Part shown: positions 9,451-17,657 of the stretch, one piece after another
Position numbering within the stretch: the stretch's first letter is position 1
Layout of the letters: the number at the start of each line of letters is the position of its first letter
Source of the DNA: JACCTU01 sp963769665
Lineage (GTDB): Bacteria > Actinomycetota > Thermoleophilia > Gaiellales > Gaiellaceae
Length of the DNA stretch: 64,000 nucleotides
Direction of reading: 5' to 3'
NCBI GenBank assembly: GCA_963769665.1
Contig: CAVYMQ010000003.1
Location: forward strand, 992,001-1,056,000
Notes under the pieces: generated by a model
Databases searched by the model: none
What the model saw: the letters and a program-made list of their open reading frames with translations, nothing else
What the model was told of the DNA's origin: nothing
Translations under genes and position numbers: made by a program

Positions 9451-10092
9451 TCAGACGAGATGAACCACTCCAGCGATTAGCTTCGAATGGAAGTTGTTCA
9501 ACGGCGCTGCGGTGACACTGACGACTACGAAGATCTCCCCATCCGGCGTCACTTCGTACTCGCCTGGCGGGTCGCCTTCGAAGAGCTCCTTCCAGGCGAG
9601 GTCCGTGACCGGCAGTCGAACTTCCCGACCCGCATGCATGAACTGGCCGTAGAGCTTCTCGGCCTCGGTTTTCTGCCACACGATGTCGTGGGGATTCGCA
9701 ACCGCAAGAGACGATTCGAGACTCGAGAAGTCATCGACGTGGACTGCCTTCCCGCGGTTTCCCAGCAATGGCGCTGAAGACGTCAGCGCCGTTAGCAGGT
9801 CCTCGGTCGCATCTGACCCGAGCTGTCGCACGCGTTGCCACGAACCCGGAGCTATTCGCCAGTTTTCGGGTTGCCCGGGCTTGGCGCTACGGCGCGCCAG
9901 AGGAATTTCGATGACTTCCAGGAGTTTGGGCGGCCGGCCGTCCTCCAGAGCCTGCTCCGCCGCGGTCACCGCCCCCTCCCAGCCAGAGCCGGTTGGTCGA
10001 ACCCATTCAAGAGAGTCGACTTCAACACCTGCGAAACACGTGCCGTCCCCCTTTTTGGAGTTTGCCAAGCAGACGATCTGTTTCGTAGGCAT
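9451..10092 (-). CDS. probable dual-OB domain protein in DUF488 operon
   Basis: The product (213 residues, ATG at 10092) begins KQIVCLANSKKGDGTCFAG and contains GVEVDSLEWVRPTGSGWEGA, a pattern I associate with the dual-OB domain family (a Cys-containing opening strand followed by a W-x-R-P motif). That assignment is from memory of the family and should be treated as tentative. It has no membrane segment or signal peptide. A second beta-rich half ends VVVSVTAAPLNNFHSKLIAGV. It is the first gene of an operon with two DUF488 genes. OB folds bind nucleic acid or nucleotides, so a nucleic-acid-linked role for the operon is plausible inference. Confidence 0.6.
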   Translation of the reverse strand: MPTKQIVCLANSKKGDGTCFAGVEVDSLEWVRPTGSGWEGAVTAAEQALEDGRPPKLLEVIEIPLARRSAKPGQPENWRIAPGSWQRVRQLGSDATEDLLTALTSSAPLLGNRGKAVHVDDFSSLESSLAVANPHDIVWQKTEAEKLYGQFMHAGREVRLPVTDLAWKELFEGDPPGEYEVTPDGEIFVVVSVTAAPLNNFHSKLIAGVVHLV

Positions 10093-10184
10093 TGCTCTAT
10101 TTTGTCAGCAAGCCCATCGGTTCGGAACTCAAGCCTTCGCGAGAAACCCTCAAGCTCTGTGGCCCTTCGCACGATGAAAGCCCT

Positions 10185-10724
10185 ATGGGTCCGTCTGCGG
10201 ACGCTCCAGCCTGGAAGCCCCTCGGAGAGCACCTCGTCGAGCAGGGCTGGCTCACGCCTGTCGATCTCGAGCAGGCGCTCGAGGAGCAGGAGAAAACCGG
10301 CCGCAAGCTCGGCCAGATCGTGGTCGAGAACGGCTTCGTCTCCGTCGAGGAGTTGACGAAGGTGCTGCTGCAGCAGTGCGGGATCGACATGTCCACCGAG
10401 GAGGGGTTCGGGTCGGGCCTCCGCGAGGAGCTCGCCAAGCGCGGCGGTCGTCGCAGCGAGCCCATTCGGTTCGAGTTCAACGTCGAGCCCGAGCCCGAGA
10501 AGCGGGAGAAGCGCAAGAAGAAGCCGAAGCAGGAGGCGCAGCAGAGGCCGAAGGAGCAGCACCGCCCCGAGCGAACCTCACGCCGGGTGCGCTTCGGCCG
10601 CAACCCGAACCGCGAGCCGCTCAAGCGACTCGAGAAGCTGGCCAAGGACTTCGAGCGTCAGGAGCGGGAGCTCGTGGAGACGATCACGTCGCTGCGCCAG
10701 ATGCTCAGGCCCGTCGGGGACTGA
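10185..10724 (+). CDS. stand-alone MshEN-like (GspE N-terminal) protein
   Basis: The product (179 residues) starts at ATG 10185 (GAAAG five bases upstream). Residues about 12-65 hold two tandem 24-residue motifs of the MshEN type: PLGEHLVEQGWLTPVDLEQA and KLGQIVVENGFVSVEELTKV, each followed by L-x2-Q. In MshE-type ATPases this module binds cyclic di-GMP. Here there is no ATPase domain: the rest is a highly charged Lys/Glu/Arg tail (about 95-140) and a C-terminal coiled-coil-like segment (KRLEKLAKDFERQERELVET). It resembles the protein at 17106-17555 in both halves. Cyclic di-GMP binding is inferred from the motif only. Confidence 0.7.
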   Translation: MGPSADAPAWKPLGEHLVEQGWLTPVDLEQALEEQEKTGRKLGQIVVENGFVSVEELTKVLLQQCGIDMSTEEGFGSGLREELAKRGGRRSEPIRFEFNVEPEPEKREKRKKKPKQEAQQRPKEQHRPERTSRRVRFGRNPNREPLKRLEKLAKDFERQERELVETITSLRQMLRPVGD

Positions 10725-10760
10725 GCCCGACAGCACCAGCATCACGAGTGATGCCCAAGT

Positions 10761-12431
10761 CTACGAGCCTGCTGTGGGGACTTGATTCTCCTCCCCGAAG
10801 AGTTGTCGCACGAGACGACCAGCAGCAGCTTCGAACTCCTGGTCAAGCAACTTCGGGATCTTAAGCGGTGCTCCGAATTCGGCGAGCATGAATTCTCGAA
10901 TCGAGGCTTCGCGAAACTGGCTCGCGGCGTGCGTCCGAAGAATCTCTGACAGTCGATGCCCGCTCTCCACGAAGCCCATCAGGTGTTCGTAGTCCTCAAC
11001 ACTGATGACTGCCAGAGGTTCGAGGTCGGCCTGTTGCAAGAAGCCAGCTCCATGTACGGCCGTCACGATTCGGTCGTACAGCAGGTGGCCTAGAGGGAAA
11101 CCATCCATCAGGCAAATGACAGGGAAGACCCTTCGGTCGTCTGGCGCATGGCCGGCGTAAACGAGGCGCCCCTGCGAGAAGTCCGTGATTTTTCGGTCGA
11201 GTTGGTGCGCGCGCGGAAGGATGAGCTTCTCGACATCCAAGTCGAAGCTCTGGAGGCTCCCGCGACCGAGTGTGTCTCGAACGTGTGGGCGGTTTGTGCC
11301 TACCTCTACGAACGTCGCCGCTCCCTCCTCGAAGACGGCCAAATCTGGCCCGTCTTCACCGTCGTAGCCAATTTCAGGAAACGCCTTGGCGCCCTCCGCG
11401 TTTGCATACACGGACTCGGCAACCTCCCAACAGTGCGCCTCCAAGAGGTGTCCGACGGTCTCTCCAAACTCAGAGCGCGCTTGCTGCTCAGCGTCAACTC
11501 CAGGCCGCAAGCGCCAGTACAGGCCGTCCCCAAACAGGGCATCGCCCAAGAGTTCGACGTCAACCGTTAGAAAGACTTCGTCCACGACCTCACACAACGG
11601 GTGAATGAGGAACGGCCGTAAATCGTCGAGCGAGTCAAATCCAGCTTCGCGCTCGGCGGCGAATGCTTCGCGCAGTCGCGCAACCGTGGCTGAGGCGGTT
11701 CGTGCCACGCGAAGGAACTCATCCTTGGTGACTGACGTTTTTTCCCAGTAGTCAGCGCCAAGCAGCCAGGAGTCGGGCTCTCCTTCCCAGTTCCCGAATC
11801 GTGCATGAATCGCGAAGCAGATCGCGATGTAACGTTCGAGGCCGATCTCTGCACGCTCGACGAATGCGGCAGAAGGCGATCCTCCGGTGAGGAGCTCGGG
11901 CCGACGTTCCGGAAGGTCGATGAATACGCGAACGATGCGAAGCATCGTGTTCCGCAAAGAACGCGTCGGTGCACCGAGTCGGCGCAGCTGAAAGCTTGCG
12001 AACCACTCACGCACTTCGGCTTCCGACATCTCGCGCAGTTCGCGATGCCGGTCAAATACGTCGGCTACACCCAAGATGGTCTCCATAAACCACGCGACTC
12101 GACTTCCGTCCGAGAACGAGTCAGGCGGCCGTTCGACGGCATGCTCGATGGCGATTCGAGCCACCGCCGATAGGCGCTTCCCAAAGACGATTGGTCGCCC
12201 TTGCGCAACAAGCGCTTCAGCTCGGGCCCGCGGTACCGGGCCAAGGGTTTCGGCCACGACTGCGTCAGCTTTCAGTTGCTCGTGGCTGGCCAGCAGCGTG
12301 CTGAGCTTGCCAACCGTCTGTAGGCAGTCCTCGACCGACAGATACTTGATGCGCTGCCGCAGATCAAACTCGTTGATCGGAGCGCCAAAGACTTCCTCGT
12401 AGGTTGCGTAAGTGACCACAGGGATGCCCAC
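10761..12431 (-). CDS. unrecognised 556-residue protein with nuclease-like patch
   Basis: The start is GTG 12431 with GGA eight bases upstream. I do not recognise the family. It is soluble, mostly helical, with no signal peptide. The region about 325-410 contains GETVGHLLEAHCWEV, then DGEDGPDLAVFEEGAATFVE and VGTNRP, which resembles a PD-(D/E)XK nuclease core (E...D...E-x-x) but lacks the usual lysine. A later strand has VFPVICLMDGFPLGHLLYD. Its base composition looks lower in GC than the neighbours. It sits beside the DUF488/dual-OB operon, separated by an MshEN gene on the other strand, in a block with accessory character. A defence or DNA-processing role is only a guess. Confidence 0.6.
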   Translation of the reverse strand: MGIPVVTYATYEEVFGAPINEFDLRQRIKYLSVEDCLQTVGKLSTLLASHEQLKADAVVAETLGPVPRARAEALVAQGRPIVFGKRLSAVARIAIEHAVERPPDSFSDGSRVAWFMETILGVADVFDRHRELREMSEAEVREWFASFQLRRLGAPTRSLRNTMLRIVRVFIDLPERRPELLTGGSPSAAFVERAEIGLERYIAICFAIHARFGNWEGEPDSWLLGADYWEKTSVTKDEFLRVARTASATVARLREAFAAEREAGFDSLDDLRPFLIHPLCEVVDEVFLTVDVELLGDALFGDGLYWRLRPGVDAEQQARSEFGETVGHLLEAHCWEVAESVYANAEGAKAFPEIGYDGEDGPDLAVFEEGAATFVEVGTNRPHVRDTLGRGSLQSFDLDVEKLILPRAHQLDRKITDFSQGRLVYAGHAPDDRRVFPVICLMDGFPLGHLLYDRIVTAVHGAGFLQQADLEPLAVISVEDYEHLMGFVESGHRLSEILRTHAASQFREASIREFMLAEFGAPLKIPKLLDQEFEAAAGRLVRQLFGEENQVPTAGS

Positions 12432-12540
12432 GTGATTCCAGCTCTATCTTGACGTCGTGTGTGACGCTTACCAAGAAGCAAGAGTTCAGGCGAGGCTGTC
12501 AGCGCGCGCCTGCTTGTGCCCGCCGGGAGTTGAGCGCGCG

Positions 12541-13809
12541 CTACGCGGCGCGCGAGGCTTCCTGCTCCTCGGCGCTGAAGATCGGAACGTCCGGGCGGCG
12601 GCGGAACTCGACGCCGCTGTTCTTGGCCCACGCGTAGGCGACGACGACGAGCGACATCGAGCCGCCGATTGACAGCGCGAGCTCCGTGCCGCCAACCTCC
12701 ATCAGCCAGCCTGCGAAGAGCCCGCCGATCGGGGCGAGGCCCGCGAAGGCGAACATGAAGAGGCTCATCACACGGCCGCGCAGCGCATCCGGCGCGCGCA
12801 GCTGCAGGATCGCGCTCGTGTTCGAGACCCAGAGCGTGAAGCAGATGCCGACGAAGAAGAGAATCGCGCACGCAGCCGCGACGGAGGCGACCGGCGCCAG
12901 CGCCAGGAGGCCGGCGCTGAAGCCCGTCGCGCCGATCAGCAGCGCCTTCCAGCTCGCCTTGCTGCGCGCGGCCTGAATCAGCGCGCCGAGCAGTGCGCCG
13001 CCGCCGAAGAACGCGCTCAGCACGCCGAACACCTCCGGGCCGGCGTTCAGCGTGTCCGAAGCGAGCACCGGGATGATCACGTGGAAGTTGAAGCCGACCG
13101 TGCTCGCGATCGCGAGGACGGTCAAGGCCAGCCGGATCTCGGAGTTGTTCCAGGCGAAGCGAACGCCCTCGGCGATCGCCGCTCCCGCGCGCGTGCGCGG
13201 GTTGCGCTTGACCTCGAAGAGCTCGTCCTCGCGCATCAGCCACAGCGCGCTCAGCACGGCGAGGAAGGTGATCGTGTTGACGAGGAAGCAGATGCCCGTG
13301 CCGCCGAGCCCGATAATCACGCCCGCGATCGCGGGCCCGATGATGCGTGAGCCGTTGAAGAGGCCGGTGTTCAGCGCGATCGCGTTCGGGAGCTCGTCGC
13401 GGCCGACCATCTGGAAGGTCAGCGCCTGGCGGCCCGGTGCGTCGAGCACGAGCGCGCTCCCGCCGAGGAACGCCAGGACGTAGACGATCGGGATGTTCTC
13501 CCAGCCCGAGAACGCGAGCACCGTGAGCGCGGCGGACACTCCCATCTGCGCCGCCTGCGTCGCCATCACGAGCTTGCGGTTGTCGAGGCGGTCGGCGATC
13601 ACGCCGGCGTAGAGGCCGAACACCATGAACGGCAGGAAGCGACAGAACGCCAGGCCGCCGACGGCGAGCGGCGAGTCGGTCAGCTCGACGACGAACCAGG
13701 CGAGCGCGATGTTCTGCATCCAGGTCCCCGCGAGCGAGATCACCTGGCCGGCGAAGAACAGGCGGTAGTTCCGGTGGATCCGGAGGGACTTGAAGATCCG
13801 GTTGGTCAC
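12541..13809 (-). CDS. MFS exporter (EntS / MFS_3-like)
   Basis: The product (422 residues) is a 12-helix major facilitator. It starts MTNRIFKSLRIHRNYRLFFA, has GQVISLAGTWMQNIALAWFV, the loop motif GVIADRLDNRKLVM and the mid-sequence DAPGRQALTFQMVG that is common in enterobactin-exporter-like and macrolide-type MFS_3 proteins. Its GTG/ATG start region overlaps the stop of the MarR gene by four bases (13806-13809), so the repressor and exporter form one transcript. Export of a small toxic compound under MarR control is the likely role; the substrate is unknown. Confidence 0.85.
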   Translation of the reverse strand: MTNRIFKSLRIHRNYRLFFAGQVISLAGTWMQNIALAWFVVELTDSPLAVGGLAFCRFLPFMVFGLYAGVIADRLDNRKLVMATQAAQMGVSAALTVLAFSGWENIPIVYVLAFLGGSALVLDAPGRQALTFQMVGRDELPNAIALNTGLFNGSRIIGPAIAGVIIGLGGTGICFLVNTITFLAVLSALWLMREDELFEVKRNPRTRAGAAIAEGVRFAWNNSEIRLALTVLAIASTVGFNFHVIIPVLASDTLNAGPEVFGVLSAFFGGGALLGALIQAARSKASWKALLIGATGFSAGLLALAPVASVAAACAILFFVGICFTLWVSNTSAILQLRAPDALRGRVMSLFMFAFAGLAPIGGLFAGWLMEVGGTELALSIGGSMSLVVVAYAWAKNSGVEFRRRPDVPIFSAEEQEASRAA

Positions 13810-14237
13810 GGCAGGAGCTTCTCGAGCGGCTCGATCGCGGCCTCGACGGCCTCGAGTTCCTGAGCCGAGAGCCCCTTCAGCCGCTCGGCGAGCCAGATCG
13901 TCCGGCGCGAGCGAACGGAGCGGAGCACCTGGTGCCCCTTCTCGGTGACGTAGAGCCCGACGCGGCGCTTGTCGCCCTCGAGCGGCTTGCGCTCGACGAG
14001 CTCCTGCTGCTCGAGCCGGGTGATCGCCTTCGAGACCGCCGCCGGGGAGATCCGCTCCGCTCCTGCCAGCTCGCGGACGCCGATCCCGGGCGTGTACTTG
14101 ATCGCGACGAGGAGCGAGACCTGGCCGCCGGTGACGCCGAGCGAGTGGAGCTCGCGGCGAAGCTCCCTGGTCAGCCTGAGGAGCGCCGGCCTGAGCCGGT
14201 TCGCGACCTCTACTTCGTTAACCAGGGAAACGTTCAC
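13806..14237 (-). CDS. MarR family transcriptional regulator
   Basis: The product (143 residues) has the winged-helix core: VTGGQVSLLVAIKYTPG, recognition helix AERISPAAVSKAITRLEQQ and the wing VERKPLEGDKRRVGLYVTEK. N- and C-terminal helices would form the dimer interface. It starts at GTG 14237, exactly at the right arm of a perfect inverted repeat, so it is likely autorepressed. There is no good ribosome-binding site, which fits a leaderless message. It is translationally coupled to the MFS exporter downstream. Confidence 0.9.
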   Translation of the reverse strand: MNVSLVNEVEVANRLRPALLRLTRELRRELHSLGVTGGQVSLLVAIKYTPGIGVRELAGAERISPAAVSKAITRLEQQELVERKPLEGDKRRVGLYVTEKGHQVLRSVRSRRTIWLAERLKGLSAQELEAVEAAIEPLEKLLP

Positions 14238-14246
14238 CTGGTTAAC
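14217..14246. promoter_or_regulatory. MarR-type operator, 10-bp perfect inverted repeat
   Basis: GTTAACCAGG at 14217-14226 and CCTGGTTAAC at 14237-14246 are separated by ten bases. The palindrome covers the GTG start of the marR gene and is 20 bases before the ATG of the divergent cyclase gene. It is AT-rich against the local background. The position and symmetry fit a MarR dimer site controlling marR and its exporter, and possibly the cyclase. Confidence 0.75.
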
Positions 14247-14266
14247 GATAGCGGACCCGTCAGACT

Positions 14267-15604
14267 ATGGGCGTGGCGGTCCAGACGCGCTATGCCCGGA
14301 GCGGCGACCTCAACATCGCCTACCAGGTGGTCGGAGACGGCCCGTTCGACCTCGTCTGGGCGCCTCCGTGGATCTCGCACGTCGAGGCGGCCTGGGAAGA
14401 GCCGCGGCTCGCGGCCTTCCTCGAGCGCCTGGCCTCCTTCTCGCGTCTGATCCTCTTCGACAAGCGTGGAACCGGGATGTCCGACCGCGTGCCGGACGAC
14501 CGCCTCCCGCTCATCGAGGAGCGCATGGACGACATGCGGGCGGTCATGGACGCGGCAGGTTCCGAGCGTGCCGCGGTGTTCGGAGCATCGGAAGGCGCCA
14601 CCATGGCCGTGCTCTTCGCAGCGACGTACCCGGGGCGGACCACTGCGCTGGTCGTGTTCGGAAGCTTTGCTGCGCGTGTCTGGAGCCCGGAGTACCCATG
14701 GGCGCCCCGACCGGAGGAGCGCGAGCGGTTCTTCGACGTCATTCGTAACCAGTGGGCCCAGGACATGGACGTCGACGACCTCGCGCCGTCCGCGGCCGGA
14801 GACGCGCAGTTCCGCGAGCGCTTGACGCGCTTCTTCCGTCGCGCCGCCAGTCCGGGCTCGGCGCTGGCGCTCGCGAAGATGAACACTCAGATCGATATCC
14901 GAGCGATCCTCCCGAGCGTCCACGTGCCCACGCTCGTCCTCCATCGCACCGGTGACCGTGATGCCAACGTCGAGGAGGGACGCTGGATCGCAGGGCAGGT
15001 GCCGAACGCGCGCTTCGCCGAGCTCGACGGCGAGGACCACCTGCCGTGGGTGGGGGATGCGGAGTCGGTGCTCGGGGAAATCGAAGAGTTCCTCACCGGC
15101 GCGAGGGCCGATCCGGAACCGGACCGCGTGCTCGTCACCGTGCTCTTCACCGACGTTGTCGAGTCGACGCGACGGGCGGCTGAGCTCGGCGACCGCGCGT
15201 GGCGCGAACTGCTCGAGCGTCACCAGGCGGTCGTGCGGAGCGAGCTCGGGCGTTGGCGCGGGCGCGAGGTCGACACGGCCGGCGACGGGTTCCTGGCGGC
15301 GTTCGACGGGCCGGCCCGAGCGATCAGATGTGCGCAGGCAGTCGAGCGCGCGTCCGAAGCGCTCGGCCTACCGATTCGCGCCGGCGTTCACACCGGCGAG
15401 TGCGAGCAGGTGAACGGTGACCTCCGCGGCATCGCAGTCCACATGGGCGCGCGCATCGCGTCACTCGCCGGCGCTGGCGAAGTGCTCGCTTCGGGCACCG
15501 TCAAGGATCTCGTCGCCGGCTCGGGGCTGGAGTTCGAGGACCTCGGCACACGCGAGCTCAAAGGCGTGCCGGGCGAGCAGCGCGTGTTCCGCGTCCGCGG
15601 TTAG
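14267..15604 (+). CDS. alpha/beta-hydrolase fused to class III adenylate/guanylate cyclase
   Basis: The product (445 residues) joins two domains. Residues about 1-270 are an alpha/beta-hydrolase fold with FDKRGTGMSDR, the nucleophile elbow FGASEGATMA and a C-terminal DGEDHLPWVGD with the catalytic-type His. Residues about 285-445 are a class III nucleotide cyclase with VTVLFTDVVESTRRA (first metal Asp), EVDTAGDGFLAAFDGP (second metal Asp) and IRAGVHTGECE. This fusion is widespread in actinobacteria. It presumably makes cAMP in response to a ligand held or hydrolysed by the first domain. The start is ATG 14267, 29 bases from the divergent marR gene. Confidence 0.9.
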   Translation: MGVAVQTRYARSGDLNIAYQVVGDGPFDLVWAPPWISHVEAAWEEPRLAAFLERLASFSRLILFDKRGTGMSDRVPDDRLPLIEERMDDMRAVMDAAGSERAAVFGASEGATMAVLFAATYPGRTTALVVFGSFAARVWSPEYPWAPRPEERERFFDVIRNQWAQDMDVDDLAPSAAGDAQFRERLTRFFRRAASPGSALALAKMNTQIDIRAILPSVHVPTLVLHRTGDRDANVEEGRWIAGQVPNARFAELDGEDHLPWVGDAESVLGEIEEFLTGARADPEPDRVLVTVLFTDVVESTRRAAELGDRAWRELLERHQAVVRSELGRWRGREVDTAGDGFLAAFDGPARAIRCAQAVERASEALGLPIRAGVHTGECEQVNGDLRGIAVHMGARIASLAGAGEVLASGTVKDLVAGSGLEFEDLGTRELKGVPGEQRVFRVRG

Positions 15605-15605
15605 G

Positions 15606-16085
15606 TCAGGCGTCGTCGCGCCGGGGCGCGAGCTCGATGCTGACCACGGCGTCCGGCCGGATCAGCCGGTTGCCGAACTTCGCCCAGACGCCGGGCTCGG
15701 GGCGGTTGAGCGCGCGGACGATCTCGATCGCACGCTGCTCGGCGAGCGTGTCGGAGCCGAAACGGCCGGCCCAGATCCGCTCACCGCTACTAAGGTGGAC
15801 GAACACCGCAACGGATTCATCTTGCGGGGCAGGCGTCGGCGCAGGCGCTTGCGCTGCCTGGACGGGCTGCTGGGGCGCCGCAACCTGCGGTGACGCGTGC
15901 GGCTCGGGCTGCGGGACCGGCGCGACCTGCGCGACCGGAGCTGCGGGGGCGGCGACGGGCACGGGGGCCTCAACCGGGGCCGCCGCGAAGGGCCGGGCGA
16001 CCGGAGGGCTCAGGGGTGGTTCGGTGAAAGCGACCGAAGCCGTTTGGGGCTGGTACGCCACACCGGCCGTGCGAATACCGTTCAC
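15606..16085 (-). CDS. Pro/Ala-rich protein with conserved C-terminal domain of unknown function
   Basis: The product (159 residues, GTG at 16085 with AAAGGA ten bases upstream) has a Pro/Ala/Val-rich segment over residues about 25-95 and a compact C-terminal domain from about 96. That domain (SVAVFVHLSSGERIWAGRF, then RPEPGVWAKFGNRLIRPDAV) is clearly paralogous to the end of the next protein (16226-17011). No signal peptide or membrane helix was seen. I do not recognise the domain. It ends two bases from the convergent cyclase stop. Confidence 0.7.
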   Translation of the reverse strand: MNGIRTAGVAYQPQTASVAFTEPPLSPPVARPFAAAPVEAPVPVAAPAAPVAQVAPVPQPEPHASPQVAAPQQPVQAAQAPAPTPAPQDESVAVFVHLSSGERIWAGRFGSDTLAEQRAIEIVRALNRPEPGVWAKFGNRLIRPDAVVSIELAPRRDDA

Positions 16086-16173
16086 TGCAAGAGTCCTTTC
16101 GCCGCAGAATTCGTGGTGCCGGGCATCGCCTCGCCCGTAGAAACAGCATCGCCATTTCCGCGTACCCCCGAAT

Positions 16174-16187
16174 CCCCCTTAGGGGGG
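16174..16187. promoter_or_regulatory. CCCCC-TTA-GGGGG palindrome
   Basis: The element lies in the 140-base gap between the two Pro/Ala-rich genes, 89 bases upstream of the 16085 start. It matches the palindrome near korA (1669-1681) except for the loop. It may be a regulatory site or a terminator for the gene ending at 16226. Nothing else recognisable is in the gap. Confidence 0.3.
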
Positions 16188-16225
16188 AAGCACGCGCCAT
16201 GCGGCGCGTCCCTCTCGTCAGGATT

Positions 16226-17011
16226 TCAGCGTTCTTCGCGCGGAGACACTTCGACGCTGACGACAGCGTCGGGGCGGACGAGCTGGTCGCCGAAGCGGGG
16301 CCAGACGCCGGGCTCCGGACGAACGAGCGACTCGGTCAGGTTCTGCGCATGCTGCTCGGCCTCTTCGAGGCTGTCGAAGCGGCCCGCCCAGATGCGCGCG
16401 CCATCCTCGAGGTTCAGGAACACGCCGACCGACGTGTCGGCTCCGGCCGAGACGCGTTCGGCGGGTGCTTCGACGATCGGGGCAGGCGCGGGAGCCGGGG
16501 CCTCCGCGACCGGTGCGGGTGCGGGAGCAGGTACGGGCGGAGGTGCTTGCACGACCGGGGCGGGCGGCGCGGGGGCTTCGTACACCGGCATGGGCGCGGG
16601 CGCAGCTGGCGCTTCGACGACCGGTGCAGGGGCCGGGGGCGGTGCATACGCCTCGACGACCGGGGCCGGAGCCGGCGGTGGCGCGGCAGGGGCTTGCGCG
16701 ACCGGAGCGGGTGCGGCAGCCGGTGCGCTCGGCGAGTAGCTCTGCTTCGCCCGGCGAAGCGCGTCGAGCTGGTCAGCCGCGAGCCAACCACGTGAGAGCG
16801 CGATGTCCTCGACCGAGCGGCCCGTCGCGACGTTCTCTCGGAGCGCGTCGGCGAGCTGGTCGAGCGTGATGTGTCCCGCGCGGACGAGCAGGGCCTGGAG
16901 CGGGAGGGTCGCGATCTCCTCCTGCGAGAGCTCGCGACGGCTTGCCGAGCCCGCAGCCTCGGGGGTCGAGGCAGCAGGGGTGACAGGGGGATCGACGGGG
17001 AACGTGCTCAT
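16226..17011 (-). CDS. degenerate MshEN domain, Pro/Ala linker and unknown C-terminal domain
   Basis: The product (261 residues) starts at ATG 17011. Residues about 33-90 resemble a two-motif MshEN module (PLQALLVRAGHITLDQLADA and SVEDIALSRGWLAADQLDAL) but lack several motif glycines. A low-complexity Pro/Ala/Val linker of about 100 residues follows with PAPVVEA-type repeats. Residues about 195-261 are the same domain as in the neighbouring 15606-16085 product (GARIWAGRFDS, RPEPGVWPRFGDQLVRPDAV). It looks like a cytoplasmic adaptor with two folded ends. Function unknown. Confidence 0.65.
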   Translation of the reverse strand: MSTFPVDPPVTPAASTPEAAGSASRRELSQEEIATLPLQALLVRAGHITLDQLADALRENVATGRSVEDIALSRGWLAADQLDALRRAKQSYSPSAPAAAPAPVAQAPAAPPPAPAPVVEAYAPPPAPAPVVEAPAAPAPMPVYEAPAPPAPVVQAPPPVPAPAPAPVAEAPAPAPAPIVEAPAERVSAGADTSVGVFLNLEDGARIWAGRFDSLEEAEQHAQNLTESLVRPEPGVWPRFGDQLVRPDAVVSVEVSPREER

Positions 17012-17105
17012 GGGGACCGCCTGGGCGTTATCGGTCGTTCGTGGTTCCCTGCGTTCACCCTTTCGAGGGACTGAACCATCACGGAAACCGCCGATTCGTC
17101 AGGTG

Positions 17106-17555
17106 ATGTCCTCCGAGCCCACTCCCTGGCTCCCCCTCGGCGAGTTGCTCGTCGAACGGCGTCTCCTGAGCCGGCGTCAGCTCGAGCTTGCGCTCCAGGA
17201 GCACCAGCGCACGGGTCGCCGCCTTGGAGAGGTGCTCGTCTCGTACGGCTTCGTCTCCGAGCAGGCGCTCGCCTCGACGCTGCTCGAGCAGGTCGGGCTG
17301 ATGGACGCCAAGCCGGTCGCCGCCGAGGCGCCGGAGCCTGAGCCCGAGCCGCTGCTTCGCGCGGCGAACCACCTTGCAGAGGCCGAGCCCGCGGGCGCGG
17401 TCGTCCTGCGGGTCGAGGACATGCTCCTGCAGCCCGGGCCGGGCCACACGGCGTCAGCGCTCGAGGAGAAGGTCGTGGAGTTCGAGCAGCGCAGCGACCA
17501 GATTCAGGCCAGCATCGCCGAGATTCGCGACGTGCTCGGCGAGCTCCAGGCCTAG
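17106..17555 (+). CDS. stand-alone MshEN-like protein
   Basis: The product (149 residues, ATG 17106; GTG 17103 is an alternative) opens with PLGELLVERRLLSRRQLELA and RLGEVLVSYGFVSEQALAST, two tandem MshEN motifs. The second fits the cyclic di-GMP-binding consensus well; in the first the motif glycine is Arg. The C-terminal 45 residues (LEEKVVEFEQRSDQIQASIA) look like a coiled coil. It is a shorter relative of the 10185-10724 product. It is divergent from the degenerate MshEN gene, with the palindrome CCCT-TTCG-AGGG at 17058-17069 between them. Confidence 0.7.
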   Translation: MSSEPTPWLPLGELLVERRLLSRRQLELALQEHQRTGRRLGEVLVSYGFVSEQALASTLLEQVGLMDAKPVAAEAPEPEPEPLLRAANHLAEAEPAGAVVLRVEDMLLQPGPGHTASALEEKVVEFEQRSDQIQASIAEIRDVLGELQA

Positions 17556-17567
17556 TTAGCTGCGCAA

Positions 17568-17597
17568 GTCGCGAATCCGCTCTCGCGGATCCGCGAC
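17568..17597. terminator. 13-bp hairpin, loop TCTC
   Basis: GTCGCGAATCCGC pairs with GCGGATCCGCGAC with one mismatch, directly after the MshEN gene stop. It lies between convergent genes and probably terminates the plus-strand message. Confidence 0.6.
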
Positions 17598-17615
17598 GCG
17601 CGAAGACCCCTAAAG

Positions 17616-17634
17616 GCGGCCGCTTCGCGGCCGC
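17616..17634. terminator. perfect 8-bp hairpin, loop TTC
   Basis: GCGGCCGC-TTC-GCGGCCGC lies 24 bases from the glutaredoxin stop. It is a second stem in the same convergent gap and may serve the minus-strand bolA-grxD message. Confidence 0.5.
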
Positions 17635-17657
17635 GGCCGCGGCGACTTCCCTCCAAC

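Noticed and set aside
16480..16730. Short direct repeats resembling a CRISPR or satellite array
   Set aside because: They encode a Pro/Ala/Val-rich linker in frame, with irregular spacing and no unique spacers.
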